From: Panopea generosa | Taxonomy: Eukaryota > Mollusca > Bivalvia > Adapedonta > Hiatellidae | NCBI GenBank assembly: GCA_029582155.1 | Contig: CM055909.1 | Span: 42,902,967-42,966,966 of the forward strand | Direction of reading: 5' to 3' | DNA length: 64,000 nt | In this document: positions 48,991 through 61,189 of the stretch, piece after piece | Numbering within the stretch: the stretch's first letter is position 1 | Layout: each line of letters begins with the position of its first letter | Translations under genes and position numbers: made by a program | Notes under the pieces: model-generated | The model's input: only the letters and a program-made list of their open reading frames with translations | Database searches by the model: none | What the model was told of the DNA's origin: nothing

Positions 48991-49619
48991 AGTTGTCTTG
49001 TATTGCAGTCTTAAAACAATAGCGTAATTACCGCTGCTTTATGAGACTATTGAAGTCAGCAGACATTTAATACAGAAAGGAATAAATGTTTCCTTGAATA
49101 CTTTCATAAACTTCTTACCGAAAACACTGGTTAAAATAAATTATTAACTTTCGGTTTGTTGTTATTGGATTCTAAATGTCGCGATTACAAGGTTTAATGG
49201 TTATACTTTCTTATATATAGAGAGAATATCATGCTAGTGTCTGATATTATCAACTTTATCAGGTGAGGCTAAGTAAAAAGAACAGGACGACCTGATGAAG
49301 TTCATAATATCAGATACTAACATGGTATTCTCTTTACCTTGCAAATATTTCTAATTTATTGAAAATCAGCATCAAAGTTTTGATACAGCTTGTAGAGATT
49401 CCATCCAGGTTAATGTGTATAATTATACATAATGACGTCATAATCCTATGTTTATCAGGCAGGTGATTTATCAACGGAAATGAATACATTGACATGATGA
49501 CAAACTCTTACAACACTAAAATAACAACGCAATTCAATGCGCCCAAAATTTATAAATACTTAACGATTCAAGTGATGTGATTTGCGTTGTGATGTATTCT
49601 GGGAAAACAGAGATATCAA

Positions 49620-49960
49620 CTTAGTTAAATGAAATTTGTTGGTCCTCAAATATTTCAAGAACAGTATATTGAACCAGATAAGAGGCATTTTGCTGGCGAA
49701 TTACCACAAAGTATTCAGTTTATGTCAAGACCAAGCCCGCTGACAAAAGGACATTGTATAATTTAATTTTCGGAAATTGACTTAGAAGAGGATACATTTA
49801 TATCACTCGCAATATGAAGAATTAGATTCATATATCCAATCATTATTTTGTCAACAGTTTAAGCCAGTTAATATCGAAACAGAAGATTTATATTTTGATC
49901 GTATGTACTTTAAGGTCCTCGTGCAGAAAAGATGTTGTTTACATGATTTAATATAAAAAA
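49620..49960 (+). pseudogene. coding-like relic of unknown family (copy A, frameshifted)
   Basis: Reads FVGPQIFQEQYIEPDKR, then FAGELPQSIQF, then a frameshift and stop near 49760. Copy B keeps the frame open for longer (57295-57618). The protein family is not recognised. Confidence 0.4.
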
Positions 49961-50224
49961 ACAAAAGTCTTCAAGGAATGTTAACTTTGATAAACGCCCT
50001 AGATAACATTTCTCCTGTCTTGATCTATTCCTTTGATAGAAAGTCAGAACTATATAAAAACGTCGTAACAAGCAGTTTGTTCTTAATCATTTTATCATCA
50101 ATATACTTTTAATTTAGCATTAATTTACTTGGGAAACTATATATCTCTCTGAAAGAGCTAACGCAGATAACGTTGCTCTCAACATAAAAAAAACACGCAA
50201 AACCAGCTTATCGAGAATAATAGG

Positions 50225-51018
50225 AGACTGAGTCATTACTTCATTGCGGTGTAGCCATTCACTGTGCAATGATATGTACAGATATGTCATGATTTTATTG
50301 CGGCGTAGCCATTCACTGTGCAATGATATGTACAGATATGGCATGACTTCATCGCGATGTAGCCATTCACTGTGCAATGATATGTACAGATATGTCATGA
50401 CTTCATTACGGCGTAGCCATTCACTTTGCAATGATATGTACAAATATGACATGACTTCAATGCGGTGTAGCCATTCACTGTGCAATGATATGTACAGATA
50501 TGTCATGACTTCATAGCGGCGTAGCCATTCACTTTGCAATGATATGTACAAATATGACATGACTTCATCGCGATGTAGCCATTCACTGTGCAATGATATG
50601 TACAGATATGTCATGACTTCATTGCGGCGTAGCCATTCACTTTGCAATGATATGTACAAATATGACATGACTTCAATGCGGTGTAGCCATTCACTGTGCA
50701 ATGATATGTACAGATATGTCATGACTTCATTGCGGTGTAGCCATTCACTGTGCAATGATATGTAAAGATATGTCATGACTTCATTGCGGTGTAGCCATTC
50801 ACTGTGCAATGATATGTACAGATATGTCATGACTTCATTGCGGCGTAGCCATTCACTTTGCAATGATATGTACAAATATGACATGACTTCAATGCGGTGT
50901 AGCCATTCACTGTGCAATGATATGTACAGATATGTCATGACTTTATTGCGGCGTAGCCATTCACTTTGCAATGATATGTACAAATATGACATGACTTCAT
51001 TGCGGTGTAGCCATTCAC
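50225..51018. repeat. minisatellite, 54-bp unit, ~15 copies (copy A)
   Basis: Units of TGTAGCCATTCACTGTGCAA, TGATATGTACAGATATGTCA and TGACTTCATTGCGG. The 54-bp length keeps frames open on both strands (290 codons on minus); this is taken as a repeat artefact. The array forms the junction between copies A and B. Confidence 0.95.
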
Positions 51019-51354
51019 TGAGGGGTGCATAATATGATGTAAATAGTTAATTTAAAAATACAGAAATGAAATAAAAGTTTCTATAATATTGCATTTATTT
51101 ATTATATCTTCCTTAAATTATATAAGCACACCCGCTCGTTGTTTTAAATAAGAGTCGACTGTATTGTTCTATTGGTGTTCCTATAATTCACAAAGAAAAT
51201 GTTAAAACAAAAATGACAACACAATATACGTCCACTTACTTAATAGAAAATACATGTAGTATGGTTCCTTTGTAATAGTAAGCATTTTACTTCGTTTTTC
51301 ATTTATTTTCAGTTATGAATACAGATGGTGGATTTTCAATTTGTTTTGCTAAAG

Positions 51355-51407
51355 ATAAAGTGTCTTGCTAAAGGACACCATCCATAGCCGTAGAGGGGGA
51401 TCTACTG

Positions 51408-51498
<91 letters not shown>
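51355..51498. repeat. SINE fragment plus (TTG)n microsatellite (copy B)
   Basis: AAAGTGTCTTGCTAAAGGAC and the following CCATAGCCGTAG form a SINE family 3 fragment in minus orientation. An uninterrupted run of about 30 TTG units follows. Confidence 0.8.
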
Positions 51499-51624
51499 AT
51501 CACATCTGGAGTTATGTATAATGTACAATAATAAGTATCATGAACGTATGTATAGGCATTGTGTCTAGATATTTACTGTTGTGTTTTTAAAATGAATGTT
51601 CTCAAACAAGTACGTATGAAGATA

Positions 51625-51990
51625 TGCATGGCCTTCCGTACCATTGTGACATATATAATCGCATTCGCATACGACTTACAATACACGTGTAAAGTATATC
51701 CGGTTCTCTGGACGCCCAATTAGAGAAAGAGGATTAAGAAATTACATATGTATCTGTCGATGTTTGGGACGAATCATCGCGTTCTCCATCTATCCATATG
51801 TCTGATCTCAATCTATCTAAAATAGAGACCACGTCATTTGAGTTTTCTTATGAGTTTGTATTGACCAGATGTCCGTGATCGTTTTGACATTCCGCTACTG
51901 ACTTTGTCATCTTTGTACTATCATACTTCAAAAAGAAACCACCAGAAGTCAGTTTATACCCGTTGGGGCATGCGTTACCTTCACAGTAAA
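51625..51990 (-). pseudogene. decayed C-type lectin (second lectin of the unit, copy B)
   Basis: The minus-strand sequence parallels the lectin domain of 48187-48990. Plus-strand landmarks in the same order are TGGCCTTCCGTACCAT, TTAGAGAAAGAGGATTAAGA, GACGAATCATCGCGTTCTCC, ATCTATCCATATGTCTGATC, GACCAGATGTCCGTG and TTTATACCCGTTGGGGCATG. Several indels break the frame, and the TSP1 part is missing. Copies A and C keep only about 100 bp of it. Confidence 0.8.
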
Positions 51991-54045
51991 GCTTTACACC
52001 TCACGTTTATTTCATTTTTTTTAAATATGTATTGTACTTCGGGGTGACTAAAGCTTTCGGGGATATTAAAACTTTGAATATGCGATCTTAATTTTCAGTT
52101 AGCTTAACAGATGGACATAATTTCAAAATCAATTCAAATATGTTCATAGATATGTCTGTCAGCTATTGCAGATTATATTCTATACAGCCAGCAGACACGT
52201 GGGAATTACTATCTATTCATAGCTGTTAAGTATCTTAATTCAATATAATTGTGGACTTTGAACTATTGTAGATCTACTTTTTTCATTTTAATAAATATTG
52301 GTGTAATTTAAATTACAATGGGATGTTAACAATGATAGCCCAGTTGTTAAAATGATTTTTAAAATTAATATGATCTTGAGTTAACAATTTGTTTTAAAGC
52401 CTTAACAAATTGTTAACTAACATTTTGTTAAATTTGCTGATGTCATGAAAAGTTTTCACGATACTCTTGGATTACTAGCTATCCGAACAAGTAAAAAAGC
52501 AGGATTGAACGCAGTCTTGGATTTTATTTTCTCAAATTAAAAAAAAACAATTGAAGGTATGTTAACAAAATGTTAAACTTTAAACCTTTGTCAGCCAAAT
52601 ATTACAATAATAAAGTATGTCTAATGAAATTAAATCACCTAATGCTGTGGAGCTGTGTAAAAATCAAAGGAAAAATACCCGCGTCATTTTTGGAGATAAA
52701 TTTCTGAATATTACATGAAAATACACGAAACAAAGACGTGTATAATCTTTACCATCGATATAAATGGGTTATGGTTATGGGTTATTTTATGTTTAAGGTT
52801 CAACAGTGTATTTTGCTCTGCTGAAAAGATTATGGTATAGAACGGTACAATTTACAAAAATAGGCCATTGCTCTATATTTTGAAAAAAAAAAAAGAATTT
52901 TTGCATGGACACTTGGCAGTAACGATGGTTCATTTCTATAAAGAGATGGTGTTTGTCTTTGTTAGCCGGGTGAATTTTCATGAAATATTATGAAAGCTAT
53001 TGACAAAAATGTTTACCTTCTATTTTTTCACCACTCCATATCATTATGTCACGTGGGTTCACCACCGTGATATTAGCATTTTAAAAACAAGGAAATGTAT
53101 CTCCAACAGGAGCATTGCAAGGACACGGTTACTTGGTCAGCTGTTGTGGTCAATATAGAACAATGAAAACAAAACTCATTAAACTAGCTTCAACTTCTGT
53201 TGATTTTCACCAGACGGCTGTATTACAGTTTTGTCGGATTTTTAATAAATGAATTCGAATAATCACGACAAAAAAGAAACTGCAGGCCTTTTTGTATAAA
53301 GAACTGTTACCTTAACACCACATAAATGAGTATTTCCGACGTATAGCATGTGTTATGTAATTCATTCAAGGTAATAAATTCAATGGCAATCGTATCAAAA
53401 TGTCATTATACTTCTATAACCTATTGCGCCTGATATGAAAACTTCTCAAATATTAAGGATATCGAACATACAAGATTGTAGATGGCGGGGTGTACATCTA
53501 ACAAAGCTTTGGACATCTCGGCCCTGGACAACATTCTAGTGTTTCTTTTTGTATTCATTTTGTTAGAATTCAGTACACATATCCCTTTATCTATAATATA
53601 CCATCCTCTGCTGGGAAGTAAGTAACATATGAATTTGGTTAAACTCTATTTCAATTATTTCGACCCAGTGGATGAAATACAAAATTACAAAAAATTACAG
53701 AACGGAACATCATTATATTTTATTTCATATTAAATTTTTGTACATAAATACATCGTCATTATAACATATTTACAACTCAAAATATCACGTCAACTATAGC
53801 GTTAATAACAACATCATTAGTACAGTCATATTTCATTACCATTTATATCAAATATGTATTTATGTTTTAAATATAAATGTCAAAATGATATAAGAAATTC
53901 TGTTCAAGAAGAAGAAGTGGATGAACACATTTATTAAACATTTAAATAATAATTATTATTTCATTGTCAAATATATATTTAAATTTCATATCACATCAAA
54001 CATTCAAATTTTTATTTCTTAATTTCAGAGAACGTTTTATATAAT
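51991..54045. other. non-coding part of copy B
   Basis: Collinear with 44750-46815 in copy A, including the TTAACAAAATGTTA inverted-repeat segment (about 52320-52580). The counterpart of the 45908 frame is interrupted by TGA here, which argues against a conserved gene. Confidence 0.6.
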
Positions 54046-54059
54046 ATCTTTCTTTTTTT

Positions 54060-54345
54060 TACATCTGGCTTAATTAATCAAAAATATGTACACTTCATCT
54101 ATGAAATTTCAGTTTTGTTTTGTCAAATCCATCCAATCCTTCAAGAGATATCGAGCGGAAACAAATTCTTAACATCGTGAAGTCACGCACCAAATTTGGT
54201 TTAAATCTGTTCATTAAAACTAAAAATATAAGTCGGAAAACATTTTTGTACGTACGTACGTACGGGACATACGTACGGACAGCGGTGATACTATATGCTC
54301 CCCCCACCCCATCATTAAAAATGGTGGGGGCATATAAACACCAGT
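54060..54345. repeat. dispersed repeat with ACGT run and terminal palindrome, copy B only
   Basis: Contains (ACGT)4 at about 54249-54265, GGACAGCGGTGATACTATATGC, and a hairpin at 54293-54335 with arms ATATGC..CCCCCACC / GGTGGGGGCATAT. No equivalent lies at this place in copy A. The overlapping short frames are not genes. Confidence 0.55.
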
Positions 54346-54867
54346 AGGAAATGAGAATTAAATATAATCCTTATGCCCTCACTTCACCCTCCCCTAAATT
54401 CCGTTATTTTATTGAAATTCACTATAGCTCTATTAAAAAACATGAGTGCCCGTTCAGATTTTGTGTTGCGCCCCCTAAGGCCGCCCAATCTAAGACGAAA
54501 TCACGGATCCGCCCCAATGGATCCCATTCAGTGTGGCTCAAAAATAGGACACTTCTTAATCTAGTGCAACGAGATATACGAGATGTTGCACAACTTATTA
54601 CCTCTTATAAACAGTCTCATTAAAAAGAAAATATAGTACATGTCCAAACGGAAGGGTACAGCATTGAAATGACACAACTACTGAAACGCAATCCAGCATG
54701 GTACTTCCTTTTTCCTGGTTACATTCTCTGCTTCAAGTGGATCAGGTTATCATCTATTGTTTTCACTACAGAACTTGTTCAAAGCATATTAGACACGTTC
54801 ACATACATTATGTAATCCACATTTCAAGGATGAAATTAATTGACAGGATGTACATTGTGATGTGATG

Positions 54868-55010
54868 CTAAGAGCGAGGATCACTGGTAGAGCATCTGTT
54901 CCAAAATCGGTGGTGGCGGCTTCGATCCTTCCTCCGCCGCGGCTGTGTGTGATTTCCTTAAGCATAATACTCTTGCTGTATATCCTAAAGTATGTGCTCT
55001 ACCAAGGAAG
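54868..55010 (+). mobile_element. SINE family 3 copy, diverged
   Basis: CACTGGTAGAGCATCTG as box A, GGCGGCTTCGATCC as box B, then GCGGCTGTGTGTGATTTCCT, parallel to 22814-23022. It is absent from copy A, so it inserted after the duplication or was lost from A. Confidence 0.65.
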
Positions 55011-55089
55011 ACTTAGCGACTTTTAAATAATACTCCACTGTGTTTGCATTGCAATAAAACATCTAAATGTATATGTGTCTTTAAATAAA

Positions 55090-55568
55090 AATGTGTCACA
55101 ATATACCACCACGTGGTTAATACATGTCATATTTGTCACAATATACCATCACGTGGTTAATACATATCATATTTTTCACAATATACCACCACGTGGCTAA
55201 TACATGTCATATTTGTCACACTATACCGCCACGTGGTTGATATCTATCATATGTGTCACAATATACCACCCCGTTGTTAATACATATCATATGTAACACA
55301 ATAAACCACCACGTGGTTAATATCTATCGTATGTGTCACAATATACCACCCCGTGGTTAATACATATCATTTGTATCACAATATACCACCACGTGGTTAA
55401 TAAATATCATATGTGTAACAATATACAACCACGTGGTTAATACATGTCATATGTGTCACAATATACCACCTCGTGGTTAATACATGTCATATGTGTCACA
55501 ATATACCACCACGTGGTTAATACATATCATATGTGACAATATACCACCACGTGGTTAATACATATCAT
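55090..55568. repeat. 40-bp minisatellite with ACCACGTGGT palindromes (copy B, ~12 units)
   Basis: The same unit as 47085-47945, but more diverged and without the CACGCGG variant; CACGTGG or CCCGTGG appear instead. It ends about 240 bp beyond the lectin B stop, the same place as in copy A. Confidence 0.95.
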
Positions 55569-55733
55569 CCTCCTTTTTAACAGCAAACATTGTGAATTTA
55601 TTGTACGTTAAATTTGCATATACTATCAATGTCTAACAATAAATAACGATGATGAATTTTAAGTTTTACATAATTTGTTGTGTTTTTTCCTGTTATTATA
55701 TTACAGCAGGAGTAAAGTATAATATACATTAAC

Positions 55734-55739
55734 TTTATT
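55734..55739 (-). promoter_or_regulatory. probable polyadenylation signal of lectin B
   Basis: Minus-strand AATAAA at the position conserved with copy A. Confidence 0.5.
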
Positions 55740-55808
55740 ATGTACTTTTTAATAGGCATTGTTACTTGTTATTAAACGTCATCATTTTCAGTGGGTTGTA
55801 GCTTTCAG

Positions 55809-56614
55809 TTAGCACACATATTCACAAACAAATGAGTATTTAGTAATACATGGCCTTCCGAACCATATCCACCCACTGGAAAAGTCATTGGCAATACAAG
55901 TATCAGGTGTACTAGGCTCACCAGATTTCCAGTTAGAGAAAGATGATTGAGACGCTCCATATGTGTACGTCCACGGCGAGGACGAATCATCGCGTTCTCC
56001 ATCTATCCATACGTCTGATGTCACGCTCAGACTATTTAAAGTAGAGGCCACATCATTTGATTTCTCTTGTGAGTTTATATTCACCAGATGTCCATGGTGT
56101 TTTTGACATTCTGTTTCCGCGGCTGATTTTACCATAGTTGTACTAACATACTTCAAACAGAAGCCACTGGGAGTCAGTATATAACCGCTTGAACATGAAT
56201 TGCCTTCACATACATCCGACTCTGATTCCTTCAACGATTTATTCCGCGATTCTTGGTTGCATAAGGTTGAATTAGATTTGCAGTTCCTTGAACGTGAGCG
56301 TATTCCATAATGCGTCAGTAGGCTTGTGGAGCATGTCGACCACTCAGACCATTCTGTACATGGGTGTAGAGCACACATGTCTTTCTTTATTTCTGTTTCT
56401 AAATGGCTATTTTCCTTTATTTCAGTGTCCATATTCATCAGTATGTTCCCAATGAGTCGTAACGCAGGCTTATCAGTCAACTTTCCAATATTCTGTAAAT
56501 ACTTGCCGTCCAACTTTCGGTGTCGTCAACTTTGACGTCACTTATTGGAATACACCGTGATGTTTGTAGAAAGAAATAAGCAATGATGATCCGTCGTAGA
56601 ATTATCCAAGCCAT
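55809..56614 (-). pseudogene. TSP1 + C-type lectin (copy B), frameshifted after the signal peptide
   Basis: The ATG matching the start of lectin A is at 56614, followed by an equivalent signal peptide (WIILRR, YFFLQTSRC). A one-base loss relative to copy A near 56513-56521 shifts the frame. The remaining frame from 56513 (234 residues, MDGKYLQNIG and onward) keeps complete TSP1 and lectin domains but no signal peptide. All core Cys remain, and the binding-loop region differs strongly from A (GEPSTPDTC in place of GEPGLPDNC). It may be a recent pseudogene, an assembly error, or use another start. Confidence 0.8.
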
Positions 56615-57294
56615 TGTTGTCGTGTATTGCAATCTTAAAACAATAGCGCACTTACCGCTGCTTTATGAGACTATTTAAGTCAGCAGACAGTTTATACAGA
56701 AAGGAATTAATGTTTCCTTGAATAACTTCATAAACTTCTTTACCGAAAACACTGATTAAAATAAATTGTTAACTTTCGGTTTGTTGTTATTGGATTCTAA
56801 ATGTCGCGATTACAAGACTTAATGGTTTTACTTGCTCATATTTATAGAGAATATCATGCTAGTGTCTGATATTATCAACGTTATCAGGTAAGGCTAAGTA
56901 AAAAGAACATGACGAGGCTCTACCTAAACCTTATATTTTTCGTGCCGAGTCCTGATGAAGTTCATAATATCAGACACTAACATGGTAGTCTCTTTACCTT
57001 GCAAATATTTCTAATTTATTGAAAATCAGCATCAAAGTTTTGATACAGCTTGTAGAGATTCCATCCATGTCAAAATGTATAATTATACTTAATGACGTCA
57101 TAATCCTATGTTGATCAGTCAGGTGGTTTATCAACGGAAATGAATACATTGACATGATGACAAACTCTTACATCACGAAATAACAACGCAATTCAATGCC
57201 CCCGAAATTTGTAAATACTTCGCATTTCAAGTAATGTGATTTGCGTTGTGATATATTCTGGGAAAACAGAGACTCTGGCAATTACCAACTTAGT

Positions 57295-57618
57295 TAAATT
57301 AAATTTGTTGGTCCGCAAATATTTTCAGAACAATATATTGAACCGGATAAGAGGTATTTTGCTGGCGAATTACCACAAAGTATTCAGTTTATGTCAAAAC
57401 CAAGCCCGCTGACAAAAGGACTATTGTATAATTCAATTTTTCGGAAATTAACTAAGAAAAGGATACATGTATATCACTCACAATATAAAGAATTAGATTC
57501 ATATATCCAATCATTATTTTGTCAACAGTTTAAGCTAGTTAATATCCAGATACTTGATTTAAATTTTGGTAGATATTTAAATCAAGGCACTCGTACAAAA
57601 AAGATGTTGTTTACATGA
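57295..57618 (+). pseudogene. coding-like relic of unknown family (copy B, open)
   Basis: Open for over 100 codons in one frame: FVGPQIFSEQYIEPDKR, FAGELPQSIQF, then from ATG at 57391 a 75-codon stretch (KPSPLTKG, HSQYKELDSYIQSLF). The copy A counterpart has a frameshift. The composition is protein-like, but no family was recognised. It may be an old exon or transposon fragment. Confidence 0.4.
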
Positions 57619-58159
57619 ATTTAATATAAAAAACAAAAGTCTTCAAGGAATGTTAACTTTGATAAACGCCCTAGATAACATTTCTCCTGTCTTGATCTAT
57701 TCCTTTGATAGAAAGTCAGAACTATATAAAAATGTCGTAACAAGCAGTGTGTTCTTAATCAATTTATCATCAATATACTTGGGAAAACATATTTATCTGA
57801 AAGAGCTTACATAGATATTAATGCACACAACATAAAAAAACACGCAAAACCAGCTAATCGAGAAAAATAGGAAACAGGAGTATGTTAACAGCAAATGCTT
57901 GCATAAGTGTGGCGACTATGGTGTTCTGGTTAAGACGTAAGTACTAATTTACTGATTTGTGCCACTAATTACCATTGGCAAATAACTATCAACATTTTTT
58001 AGTCAATCAAAGACCATAACTCAGTCAATTTGTGTCTGATATACCTGTAGACGCAGACATTGCCTCAGTTTCACTTACCATTGACCTCAGCTTTTTCTTA
58101 ACTCAAGTCTTTGAAATGCTGTAACTTTATTTACATTGATCATTTTGCGTATTATCCTT

Positions 58160-60400
58160 TACCGCTATGTACAGATATGTCATGACTTCCTTGCGGTGTA
58201 GCCATTCACTGTGCAGATATGTCATGACTTCATTGCGGTGTAGCCATTCACTGTGCAGATATATCATGACTTCATGGCGGTGTAGCCATTCACTGTGCAG
58301 ATATGTCATGACTTCCTTGCGGTGTAGCCATTCACTGTGCAGATATGTCAAGACTTCCTTGCGGTGTAGCCATTCACTGTGCAGATATGTCATGACTTCC
58401 TTCCGGTGTAGCCATTCACTGTGCAGATATGTCATGACTTTCTTGCGGTGTAGCCATTCACTGTGCAGATATGTCATGACTTTCTTGTGGTGTAGCCATT
58501 CACTGCGCAGATATGTCATGACTTCTTTGTGGTGTAGCCATTCACTGTGACAATGATATGTCATGACTTCATTGCGGAGTAGCCATTCACTGTGCAGATA
58601 TGTCATGACTTCATTGCGGTGTAGCCATTCACTGTGCAGATATGTCATGACTTCCTTGCGGTGTAGCCATTCACTGTGCAGATATGGCATGACTTCATGG
58701 CGGTGTAGCCATTCACTGTGCAGATATGTCATGACTTTCTTGCGGTGTAGCCATTCACTGTGCAGATATGTCATGACTTCATGGCGGTGTAGCTATTCAC
58801 TGTGCAAAGATATGTACAGATATGTCATGACTTCTTTGCAGTGTAGCCATTCACTGTGCAATGATATGTACAGATATGTCATGACTTCATTGCGGTGTAG
58901 CCATTCACTGTACAATGATATGTACAGATATTTTTTTACTTCTTTGCAATGTAGCCATTCACTGTGCACTGATAAATACAGATATGACATGACTTCTTTG
59001 CGGTGTAGCCATTCACTGTGCAGTGATATGTACGAATATGTCATGACTTCTTTGCGGTGTAGCCATTCACTGTGCAAATATGTCATGACTTCATTGCGGT
59101 GTAGCCATTCACTGTGCAATGATATGTACAGATATGTCATGACTTCATTGCGGTGTAGCCATTCACTGTACAATTATATGTACAGATATTTTTTGACTTC
59201 TTTGCAATGTAGCCATTCACTGTGCACTGATAATACAGATATGACATGACTTCTTTGCGGTGTAGCCATTCACTGTGCAGTGATATGTACGATTATGTCA
59301 TGACTTCTTTGCGGTGTAGCCATTCACTGTGCAAATATGTCATGACTTCATTGCGGTGTAGCCATTCACTGTGCAATGATATGTACAGATATGTCATGAC
59401 TTCTTTGCAGTGTAGCCATTCACTGTACAATGATAAGTACATATATGTCAAGACTTCATTGCGGTGTACCAATTCACTGTGCAATGATATGTACAGATAT
59501 GTTATAACTTCTTTGCGGTGTAGCCATTCACTGTGCAATGATCAGTATATATATGTGATGACTTCATTGCGGTGTAGCCATTCACTGTGCAATGATAAGT
59601 ACAGATCTGTCATAAGTTTTTTGCAGGTGTAGCCATTCACTGTGCAATGATATGTACAGATATGTCATGACTTCATTGCGATGTAGTCATTAACTCTGTA
59701 GTGTTATGAACAGATATGTCGTGACTTCATTGCGATGTAGCCATTCACTGTGGAGTGTTATGAACAGATATGTCATGACTTCATTGCGGTGTAGCTATTC
59801 ACTGTGCAGTGATATGTTCATATATTCCATGACTTCATTGCGGTGTAGCCATTCAATGTGCAATAATATTATGTACAGATATGTCATGACTTCCTTGCGG
59901 TGTAGCCATTTACCGTGCAGTGATATGTTCATATATGCCATGACTTCATTGCGGTGTAGCCATTCACTGTGCAATGATATGTACAGATATGTCATGACTT
60001 ATTCCGGTGTGGCCATTCACAGTGCAGTAATATGTACAGATATGTCATGACTTCATTGGGGTGTAGACATTCACTGTGCATTGATATGTACAGATATGTC
60101 ATGACTTCATTGCGGTGTAGCCATTCACCGTGCAGTGATATGTACAGATATGTCATGACTTCATTGCGTTGTAGCCATTCACCGTGCATTGATATGTACA
60201 GATTTGTCATGACTTCATTGCGGTGTAGCCATTCACCGTGCAGTGATATGTACATATATATCATGACTTCATTGCGGTGTAGCCATTCACCGTGCAGTGA
60301 TATGTACAGATATGTCATGATTTCATTGCGGTGTAGCCATTCACTGTGCAATGGTATGTACAAATATGTCATGATTGCATTACCGTGTGACCATTCACTG
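58160..60400. repeat. minisatellite, 42- and 54-bp units, ~46 copies (copy B)
   Basis: 58160-58790 is mainly 42-bp units. From 58800 on the units are mostly 54 bp through an extra 12 bp (CAATGATATGTA). Both lengths are multiples of three, so several 60-230-codon frames stay open on both strands (HSEWLHR on minus, RCSHSLC on plus). These are treated as artefacts. It is related to 50225-51018. Confidence 0.95.
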
Positions 60401-60410
60401 CGCACTGAGT

Positions 60411-60867
60411 TGAAGATATCAAGATTTTTTAGTTTCTCCGGAGATGTTTAGTGAAGCCGAGGTGTTGGCTAACTAGATGGAACTGTTAATGCTATTATTT
60501 ATTTTTCAGCATTCCGTATTTGGGGTAACACACTTTTTTTTGCGAGGAGATTGATAAAAAGTGTAGATTTTCATTATTATTGTTTTTTTGGAAGTTATTT
60601 TTCTATATCTGTATATAGAAGAAATCACTAAAATGTGACCTGTGGTAAATATATAACCTAGAAGTGGAAATAAATAAATCGGTTTATAATATAATGCTGG
60701 ACTTTAAATAATCTATAAAGTTGAAGTACAAGTCCCCTTGTTTTATTACAGTGTATGTTTAGGTTTGGGCTAAATAACATAGGCAGATATAAATATGACA
60801 ATCTCGTGAATCTTTGAAACGTGAAAATGTAATACATGTGGGTATAAGTTCAATGCTGCCAGGACCG
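60411..60867. other. non-coding stretch after copy B
   Basis: No gene recognised and no match to the duplicated unit. Confidence 0.5.
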
Positions 60868-60960
60868 GATAGCTTAGTCCGACCGTTAATCCAGAGTCGT
60901 GAGTTCGAATCCCGCCTCCACAAAGACTCTGTTATGGTTGACCATGAACTTTGTTCTACG
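60868..60960 (+). mobile_element. tRNA-derived SINE head
   Basis: GATAGCTTAGTCCGACC as box A and CGTGAGTTCGAATCCCGCC as box B. The acceptor arms do not pair, so it is not called as a tRNA gene. Confidence 0.55.
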
Positions 60961-61189
60961 GTCATGAATCTCACAACACTGAATATGTGAGAAGTAGTAA
61001 CTGCCCTGCAGAGATAAGATGTATATAGTGTTCTAGGAAAGATGCATAGTTGCGATGACCGCTGTTATATAACTGATATATGTTGAAGTGAACGTCCAGC
61101 AAATGAAGTTTCTTTCTTGTGCATTTATAATCTTATAGCATTCGATCAAAGATAAATGTTTTACGGCACATCGGCACCTAAAGAGAAGA

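Larger units (their letters stand above)
43760..51020. repeat. segmental duplication copy A (~7.3 kb)
   Basis: Left to right: a shared leader (GACACTGA, then ACAGGGTGCACAAT), SINE fragment, (TTG)n, lectin remnant, a TTAACAAAATGTTA inverted-repeat segment (about 45010-45300), LINE fragment, CACGTG array, lectin gene, coding relic, 54-bp minisatellite. Copies B and C repeat this order with, by eye, roughly nine in ten bases matching. The 45908-46129 frame is interrupted in copy B and is not called as a gene. Confidence 0.9.
51020..60410. repeat. segmental duplication copy B (~9.4 kb)
   Basis: Begins GGGGTGCATAATATGATG, matching 43967 in A and 62411 in C. Compared with A it has a longer lectin relic (51625-51990), about 1 kb of extra sequence at 54046-55080 where A has its LINE fragment, a shorter CACGTG array, a frameshifted lectin and a larger terminal minisatellite. 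Confidence 0.9.

Noticed and set aside
50120..51032. 290-codon minus-strand frame with HSEWLHRNEVMTYL repeats, and similar frames at 58127-60451
   Set aside because: These are open because the unit lengths 42 and 54 are multiples of three. Opposite strands are open too, and variation does not favour silent sites by eye.
54095..54623. Overlapping 60-90-codon frames
   Set aside because: They fall in a dispersed repeat with ACGT runs, and several frames on both strands are open by chance.
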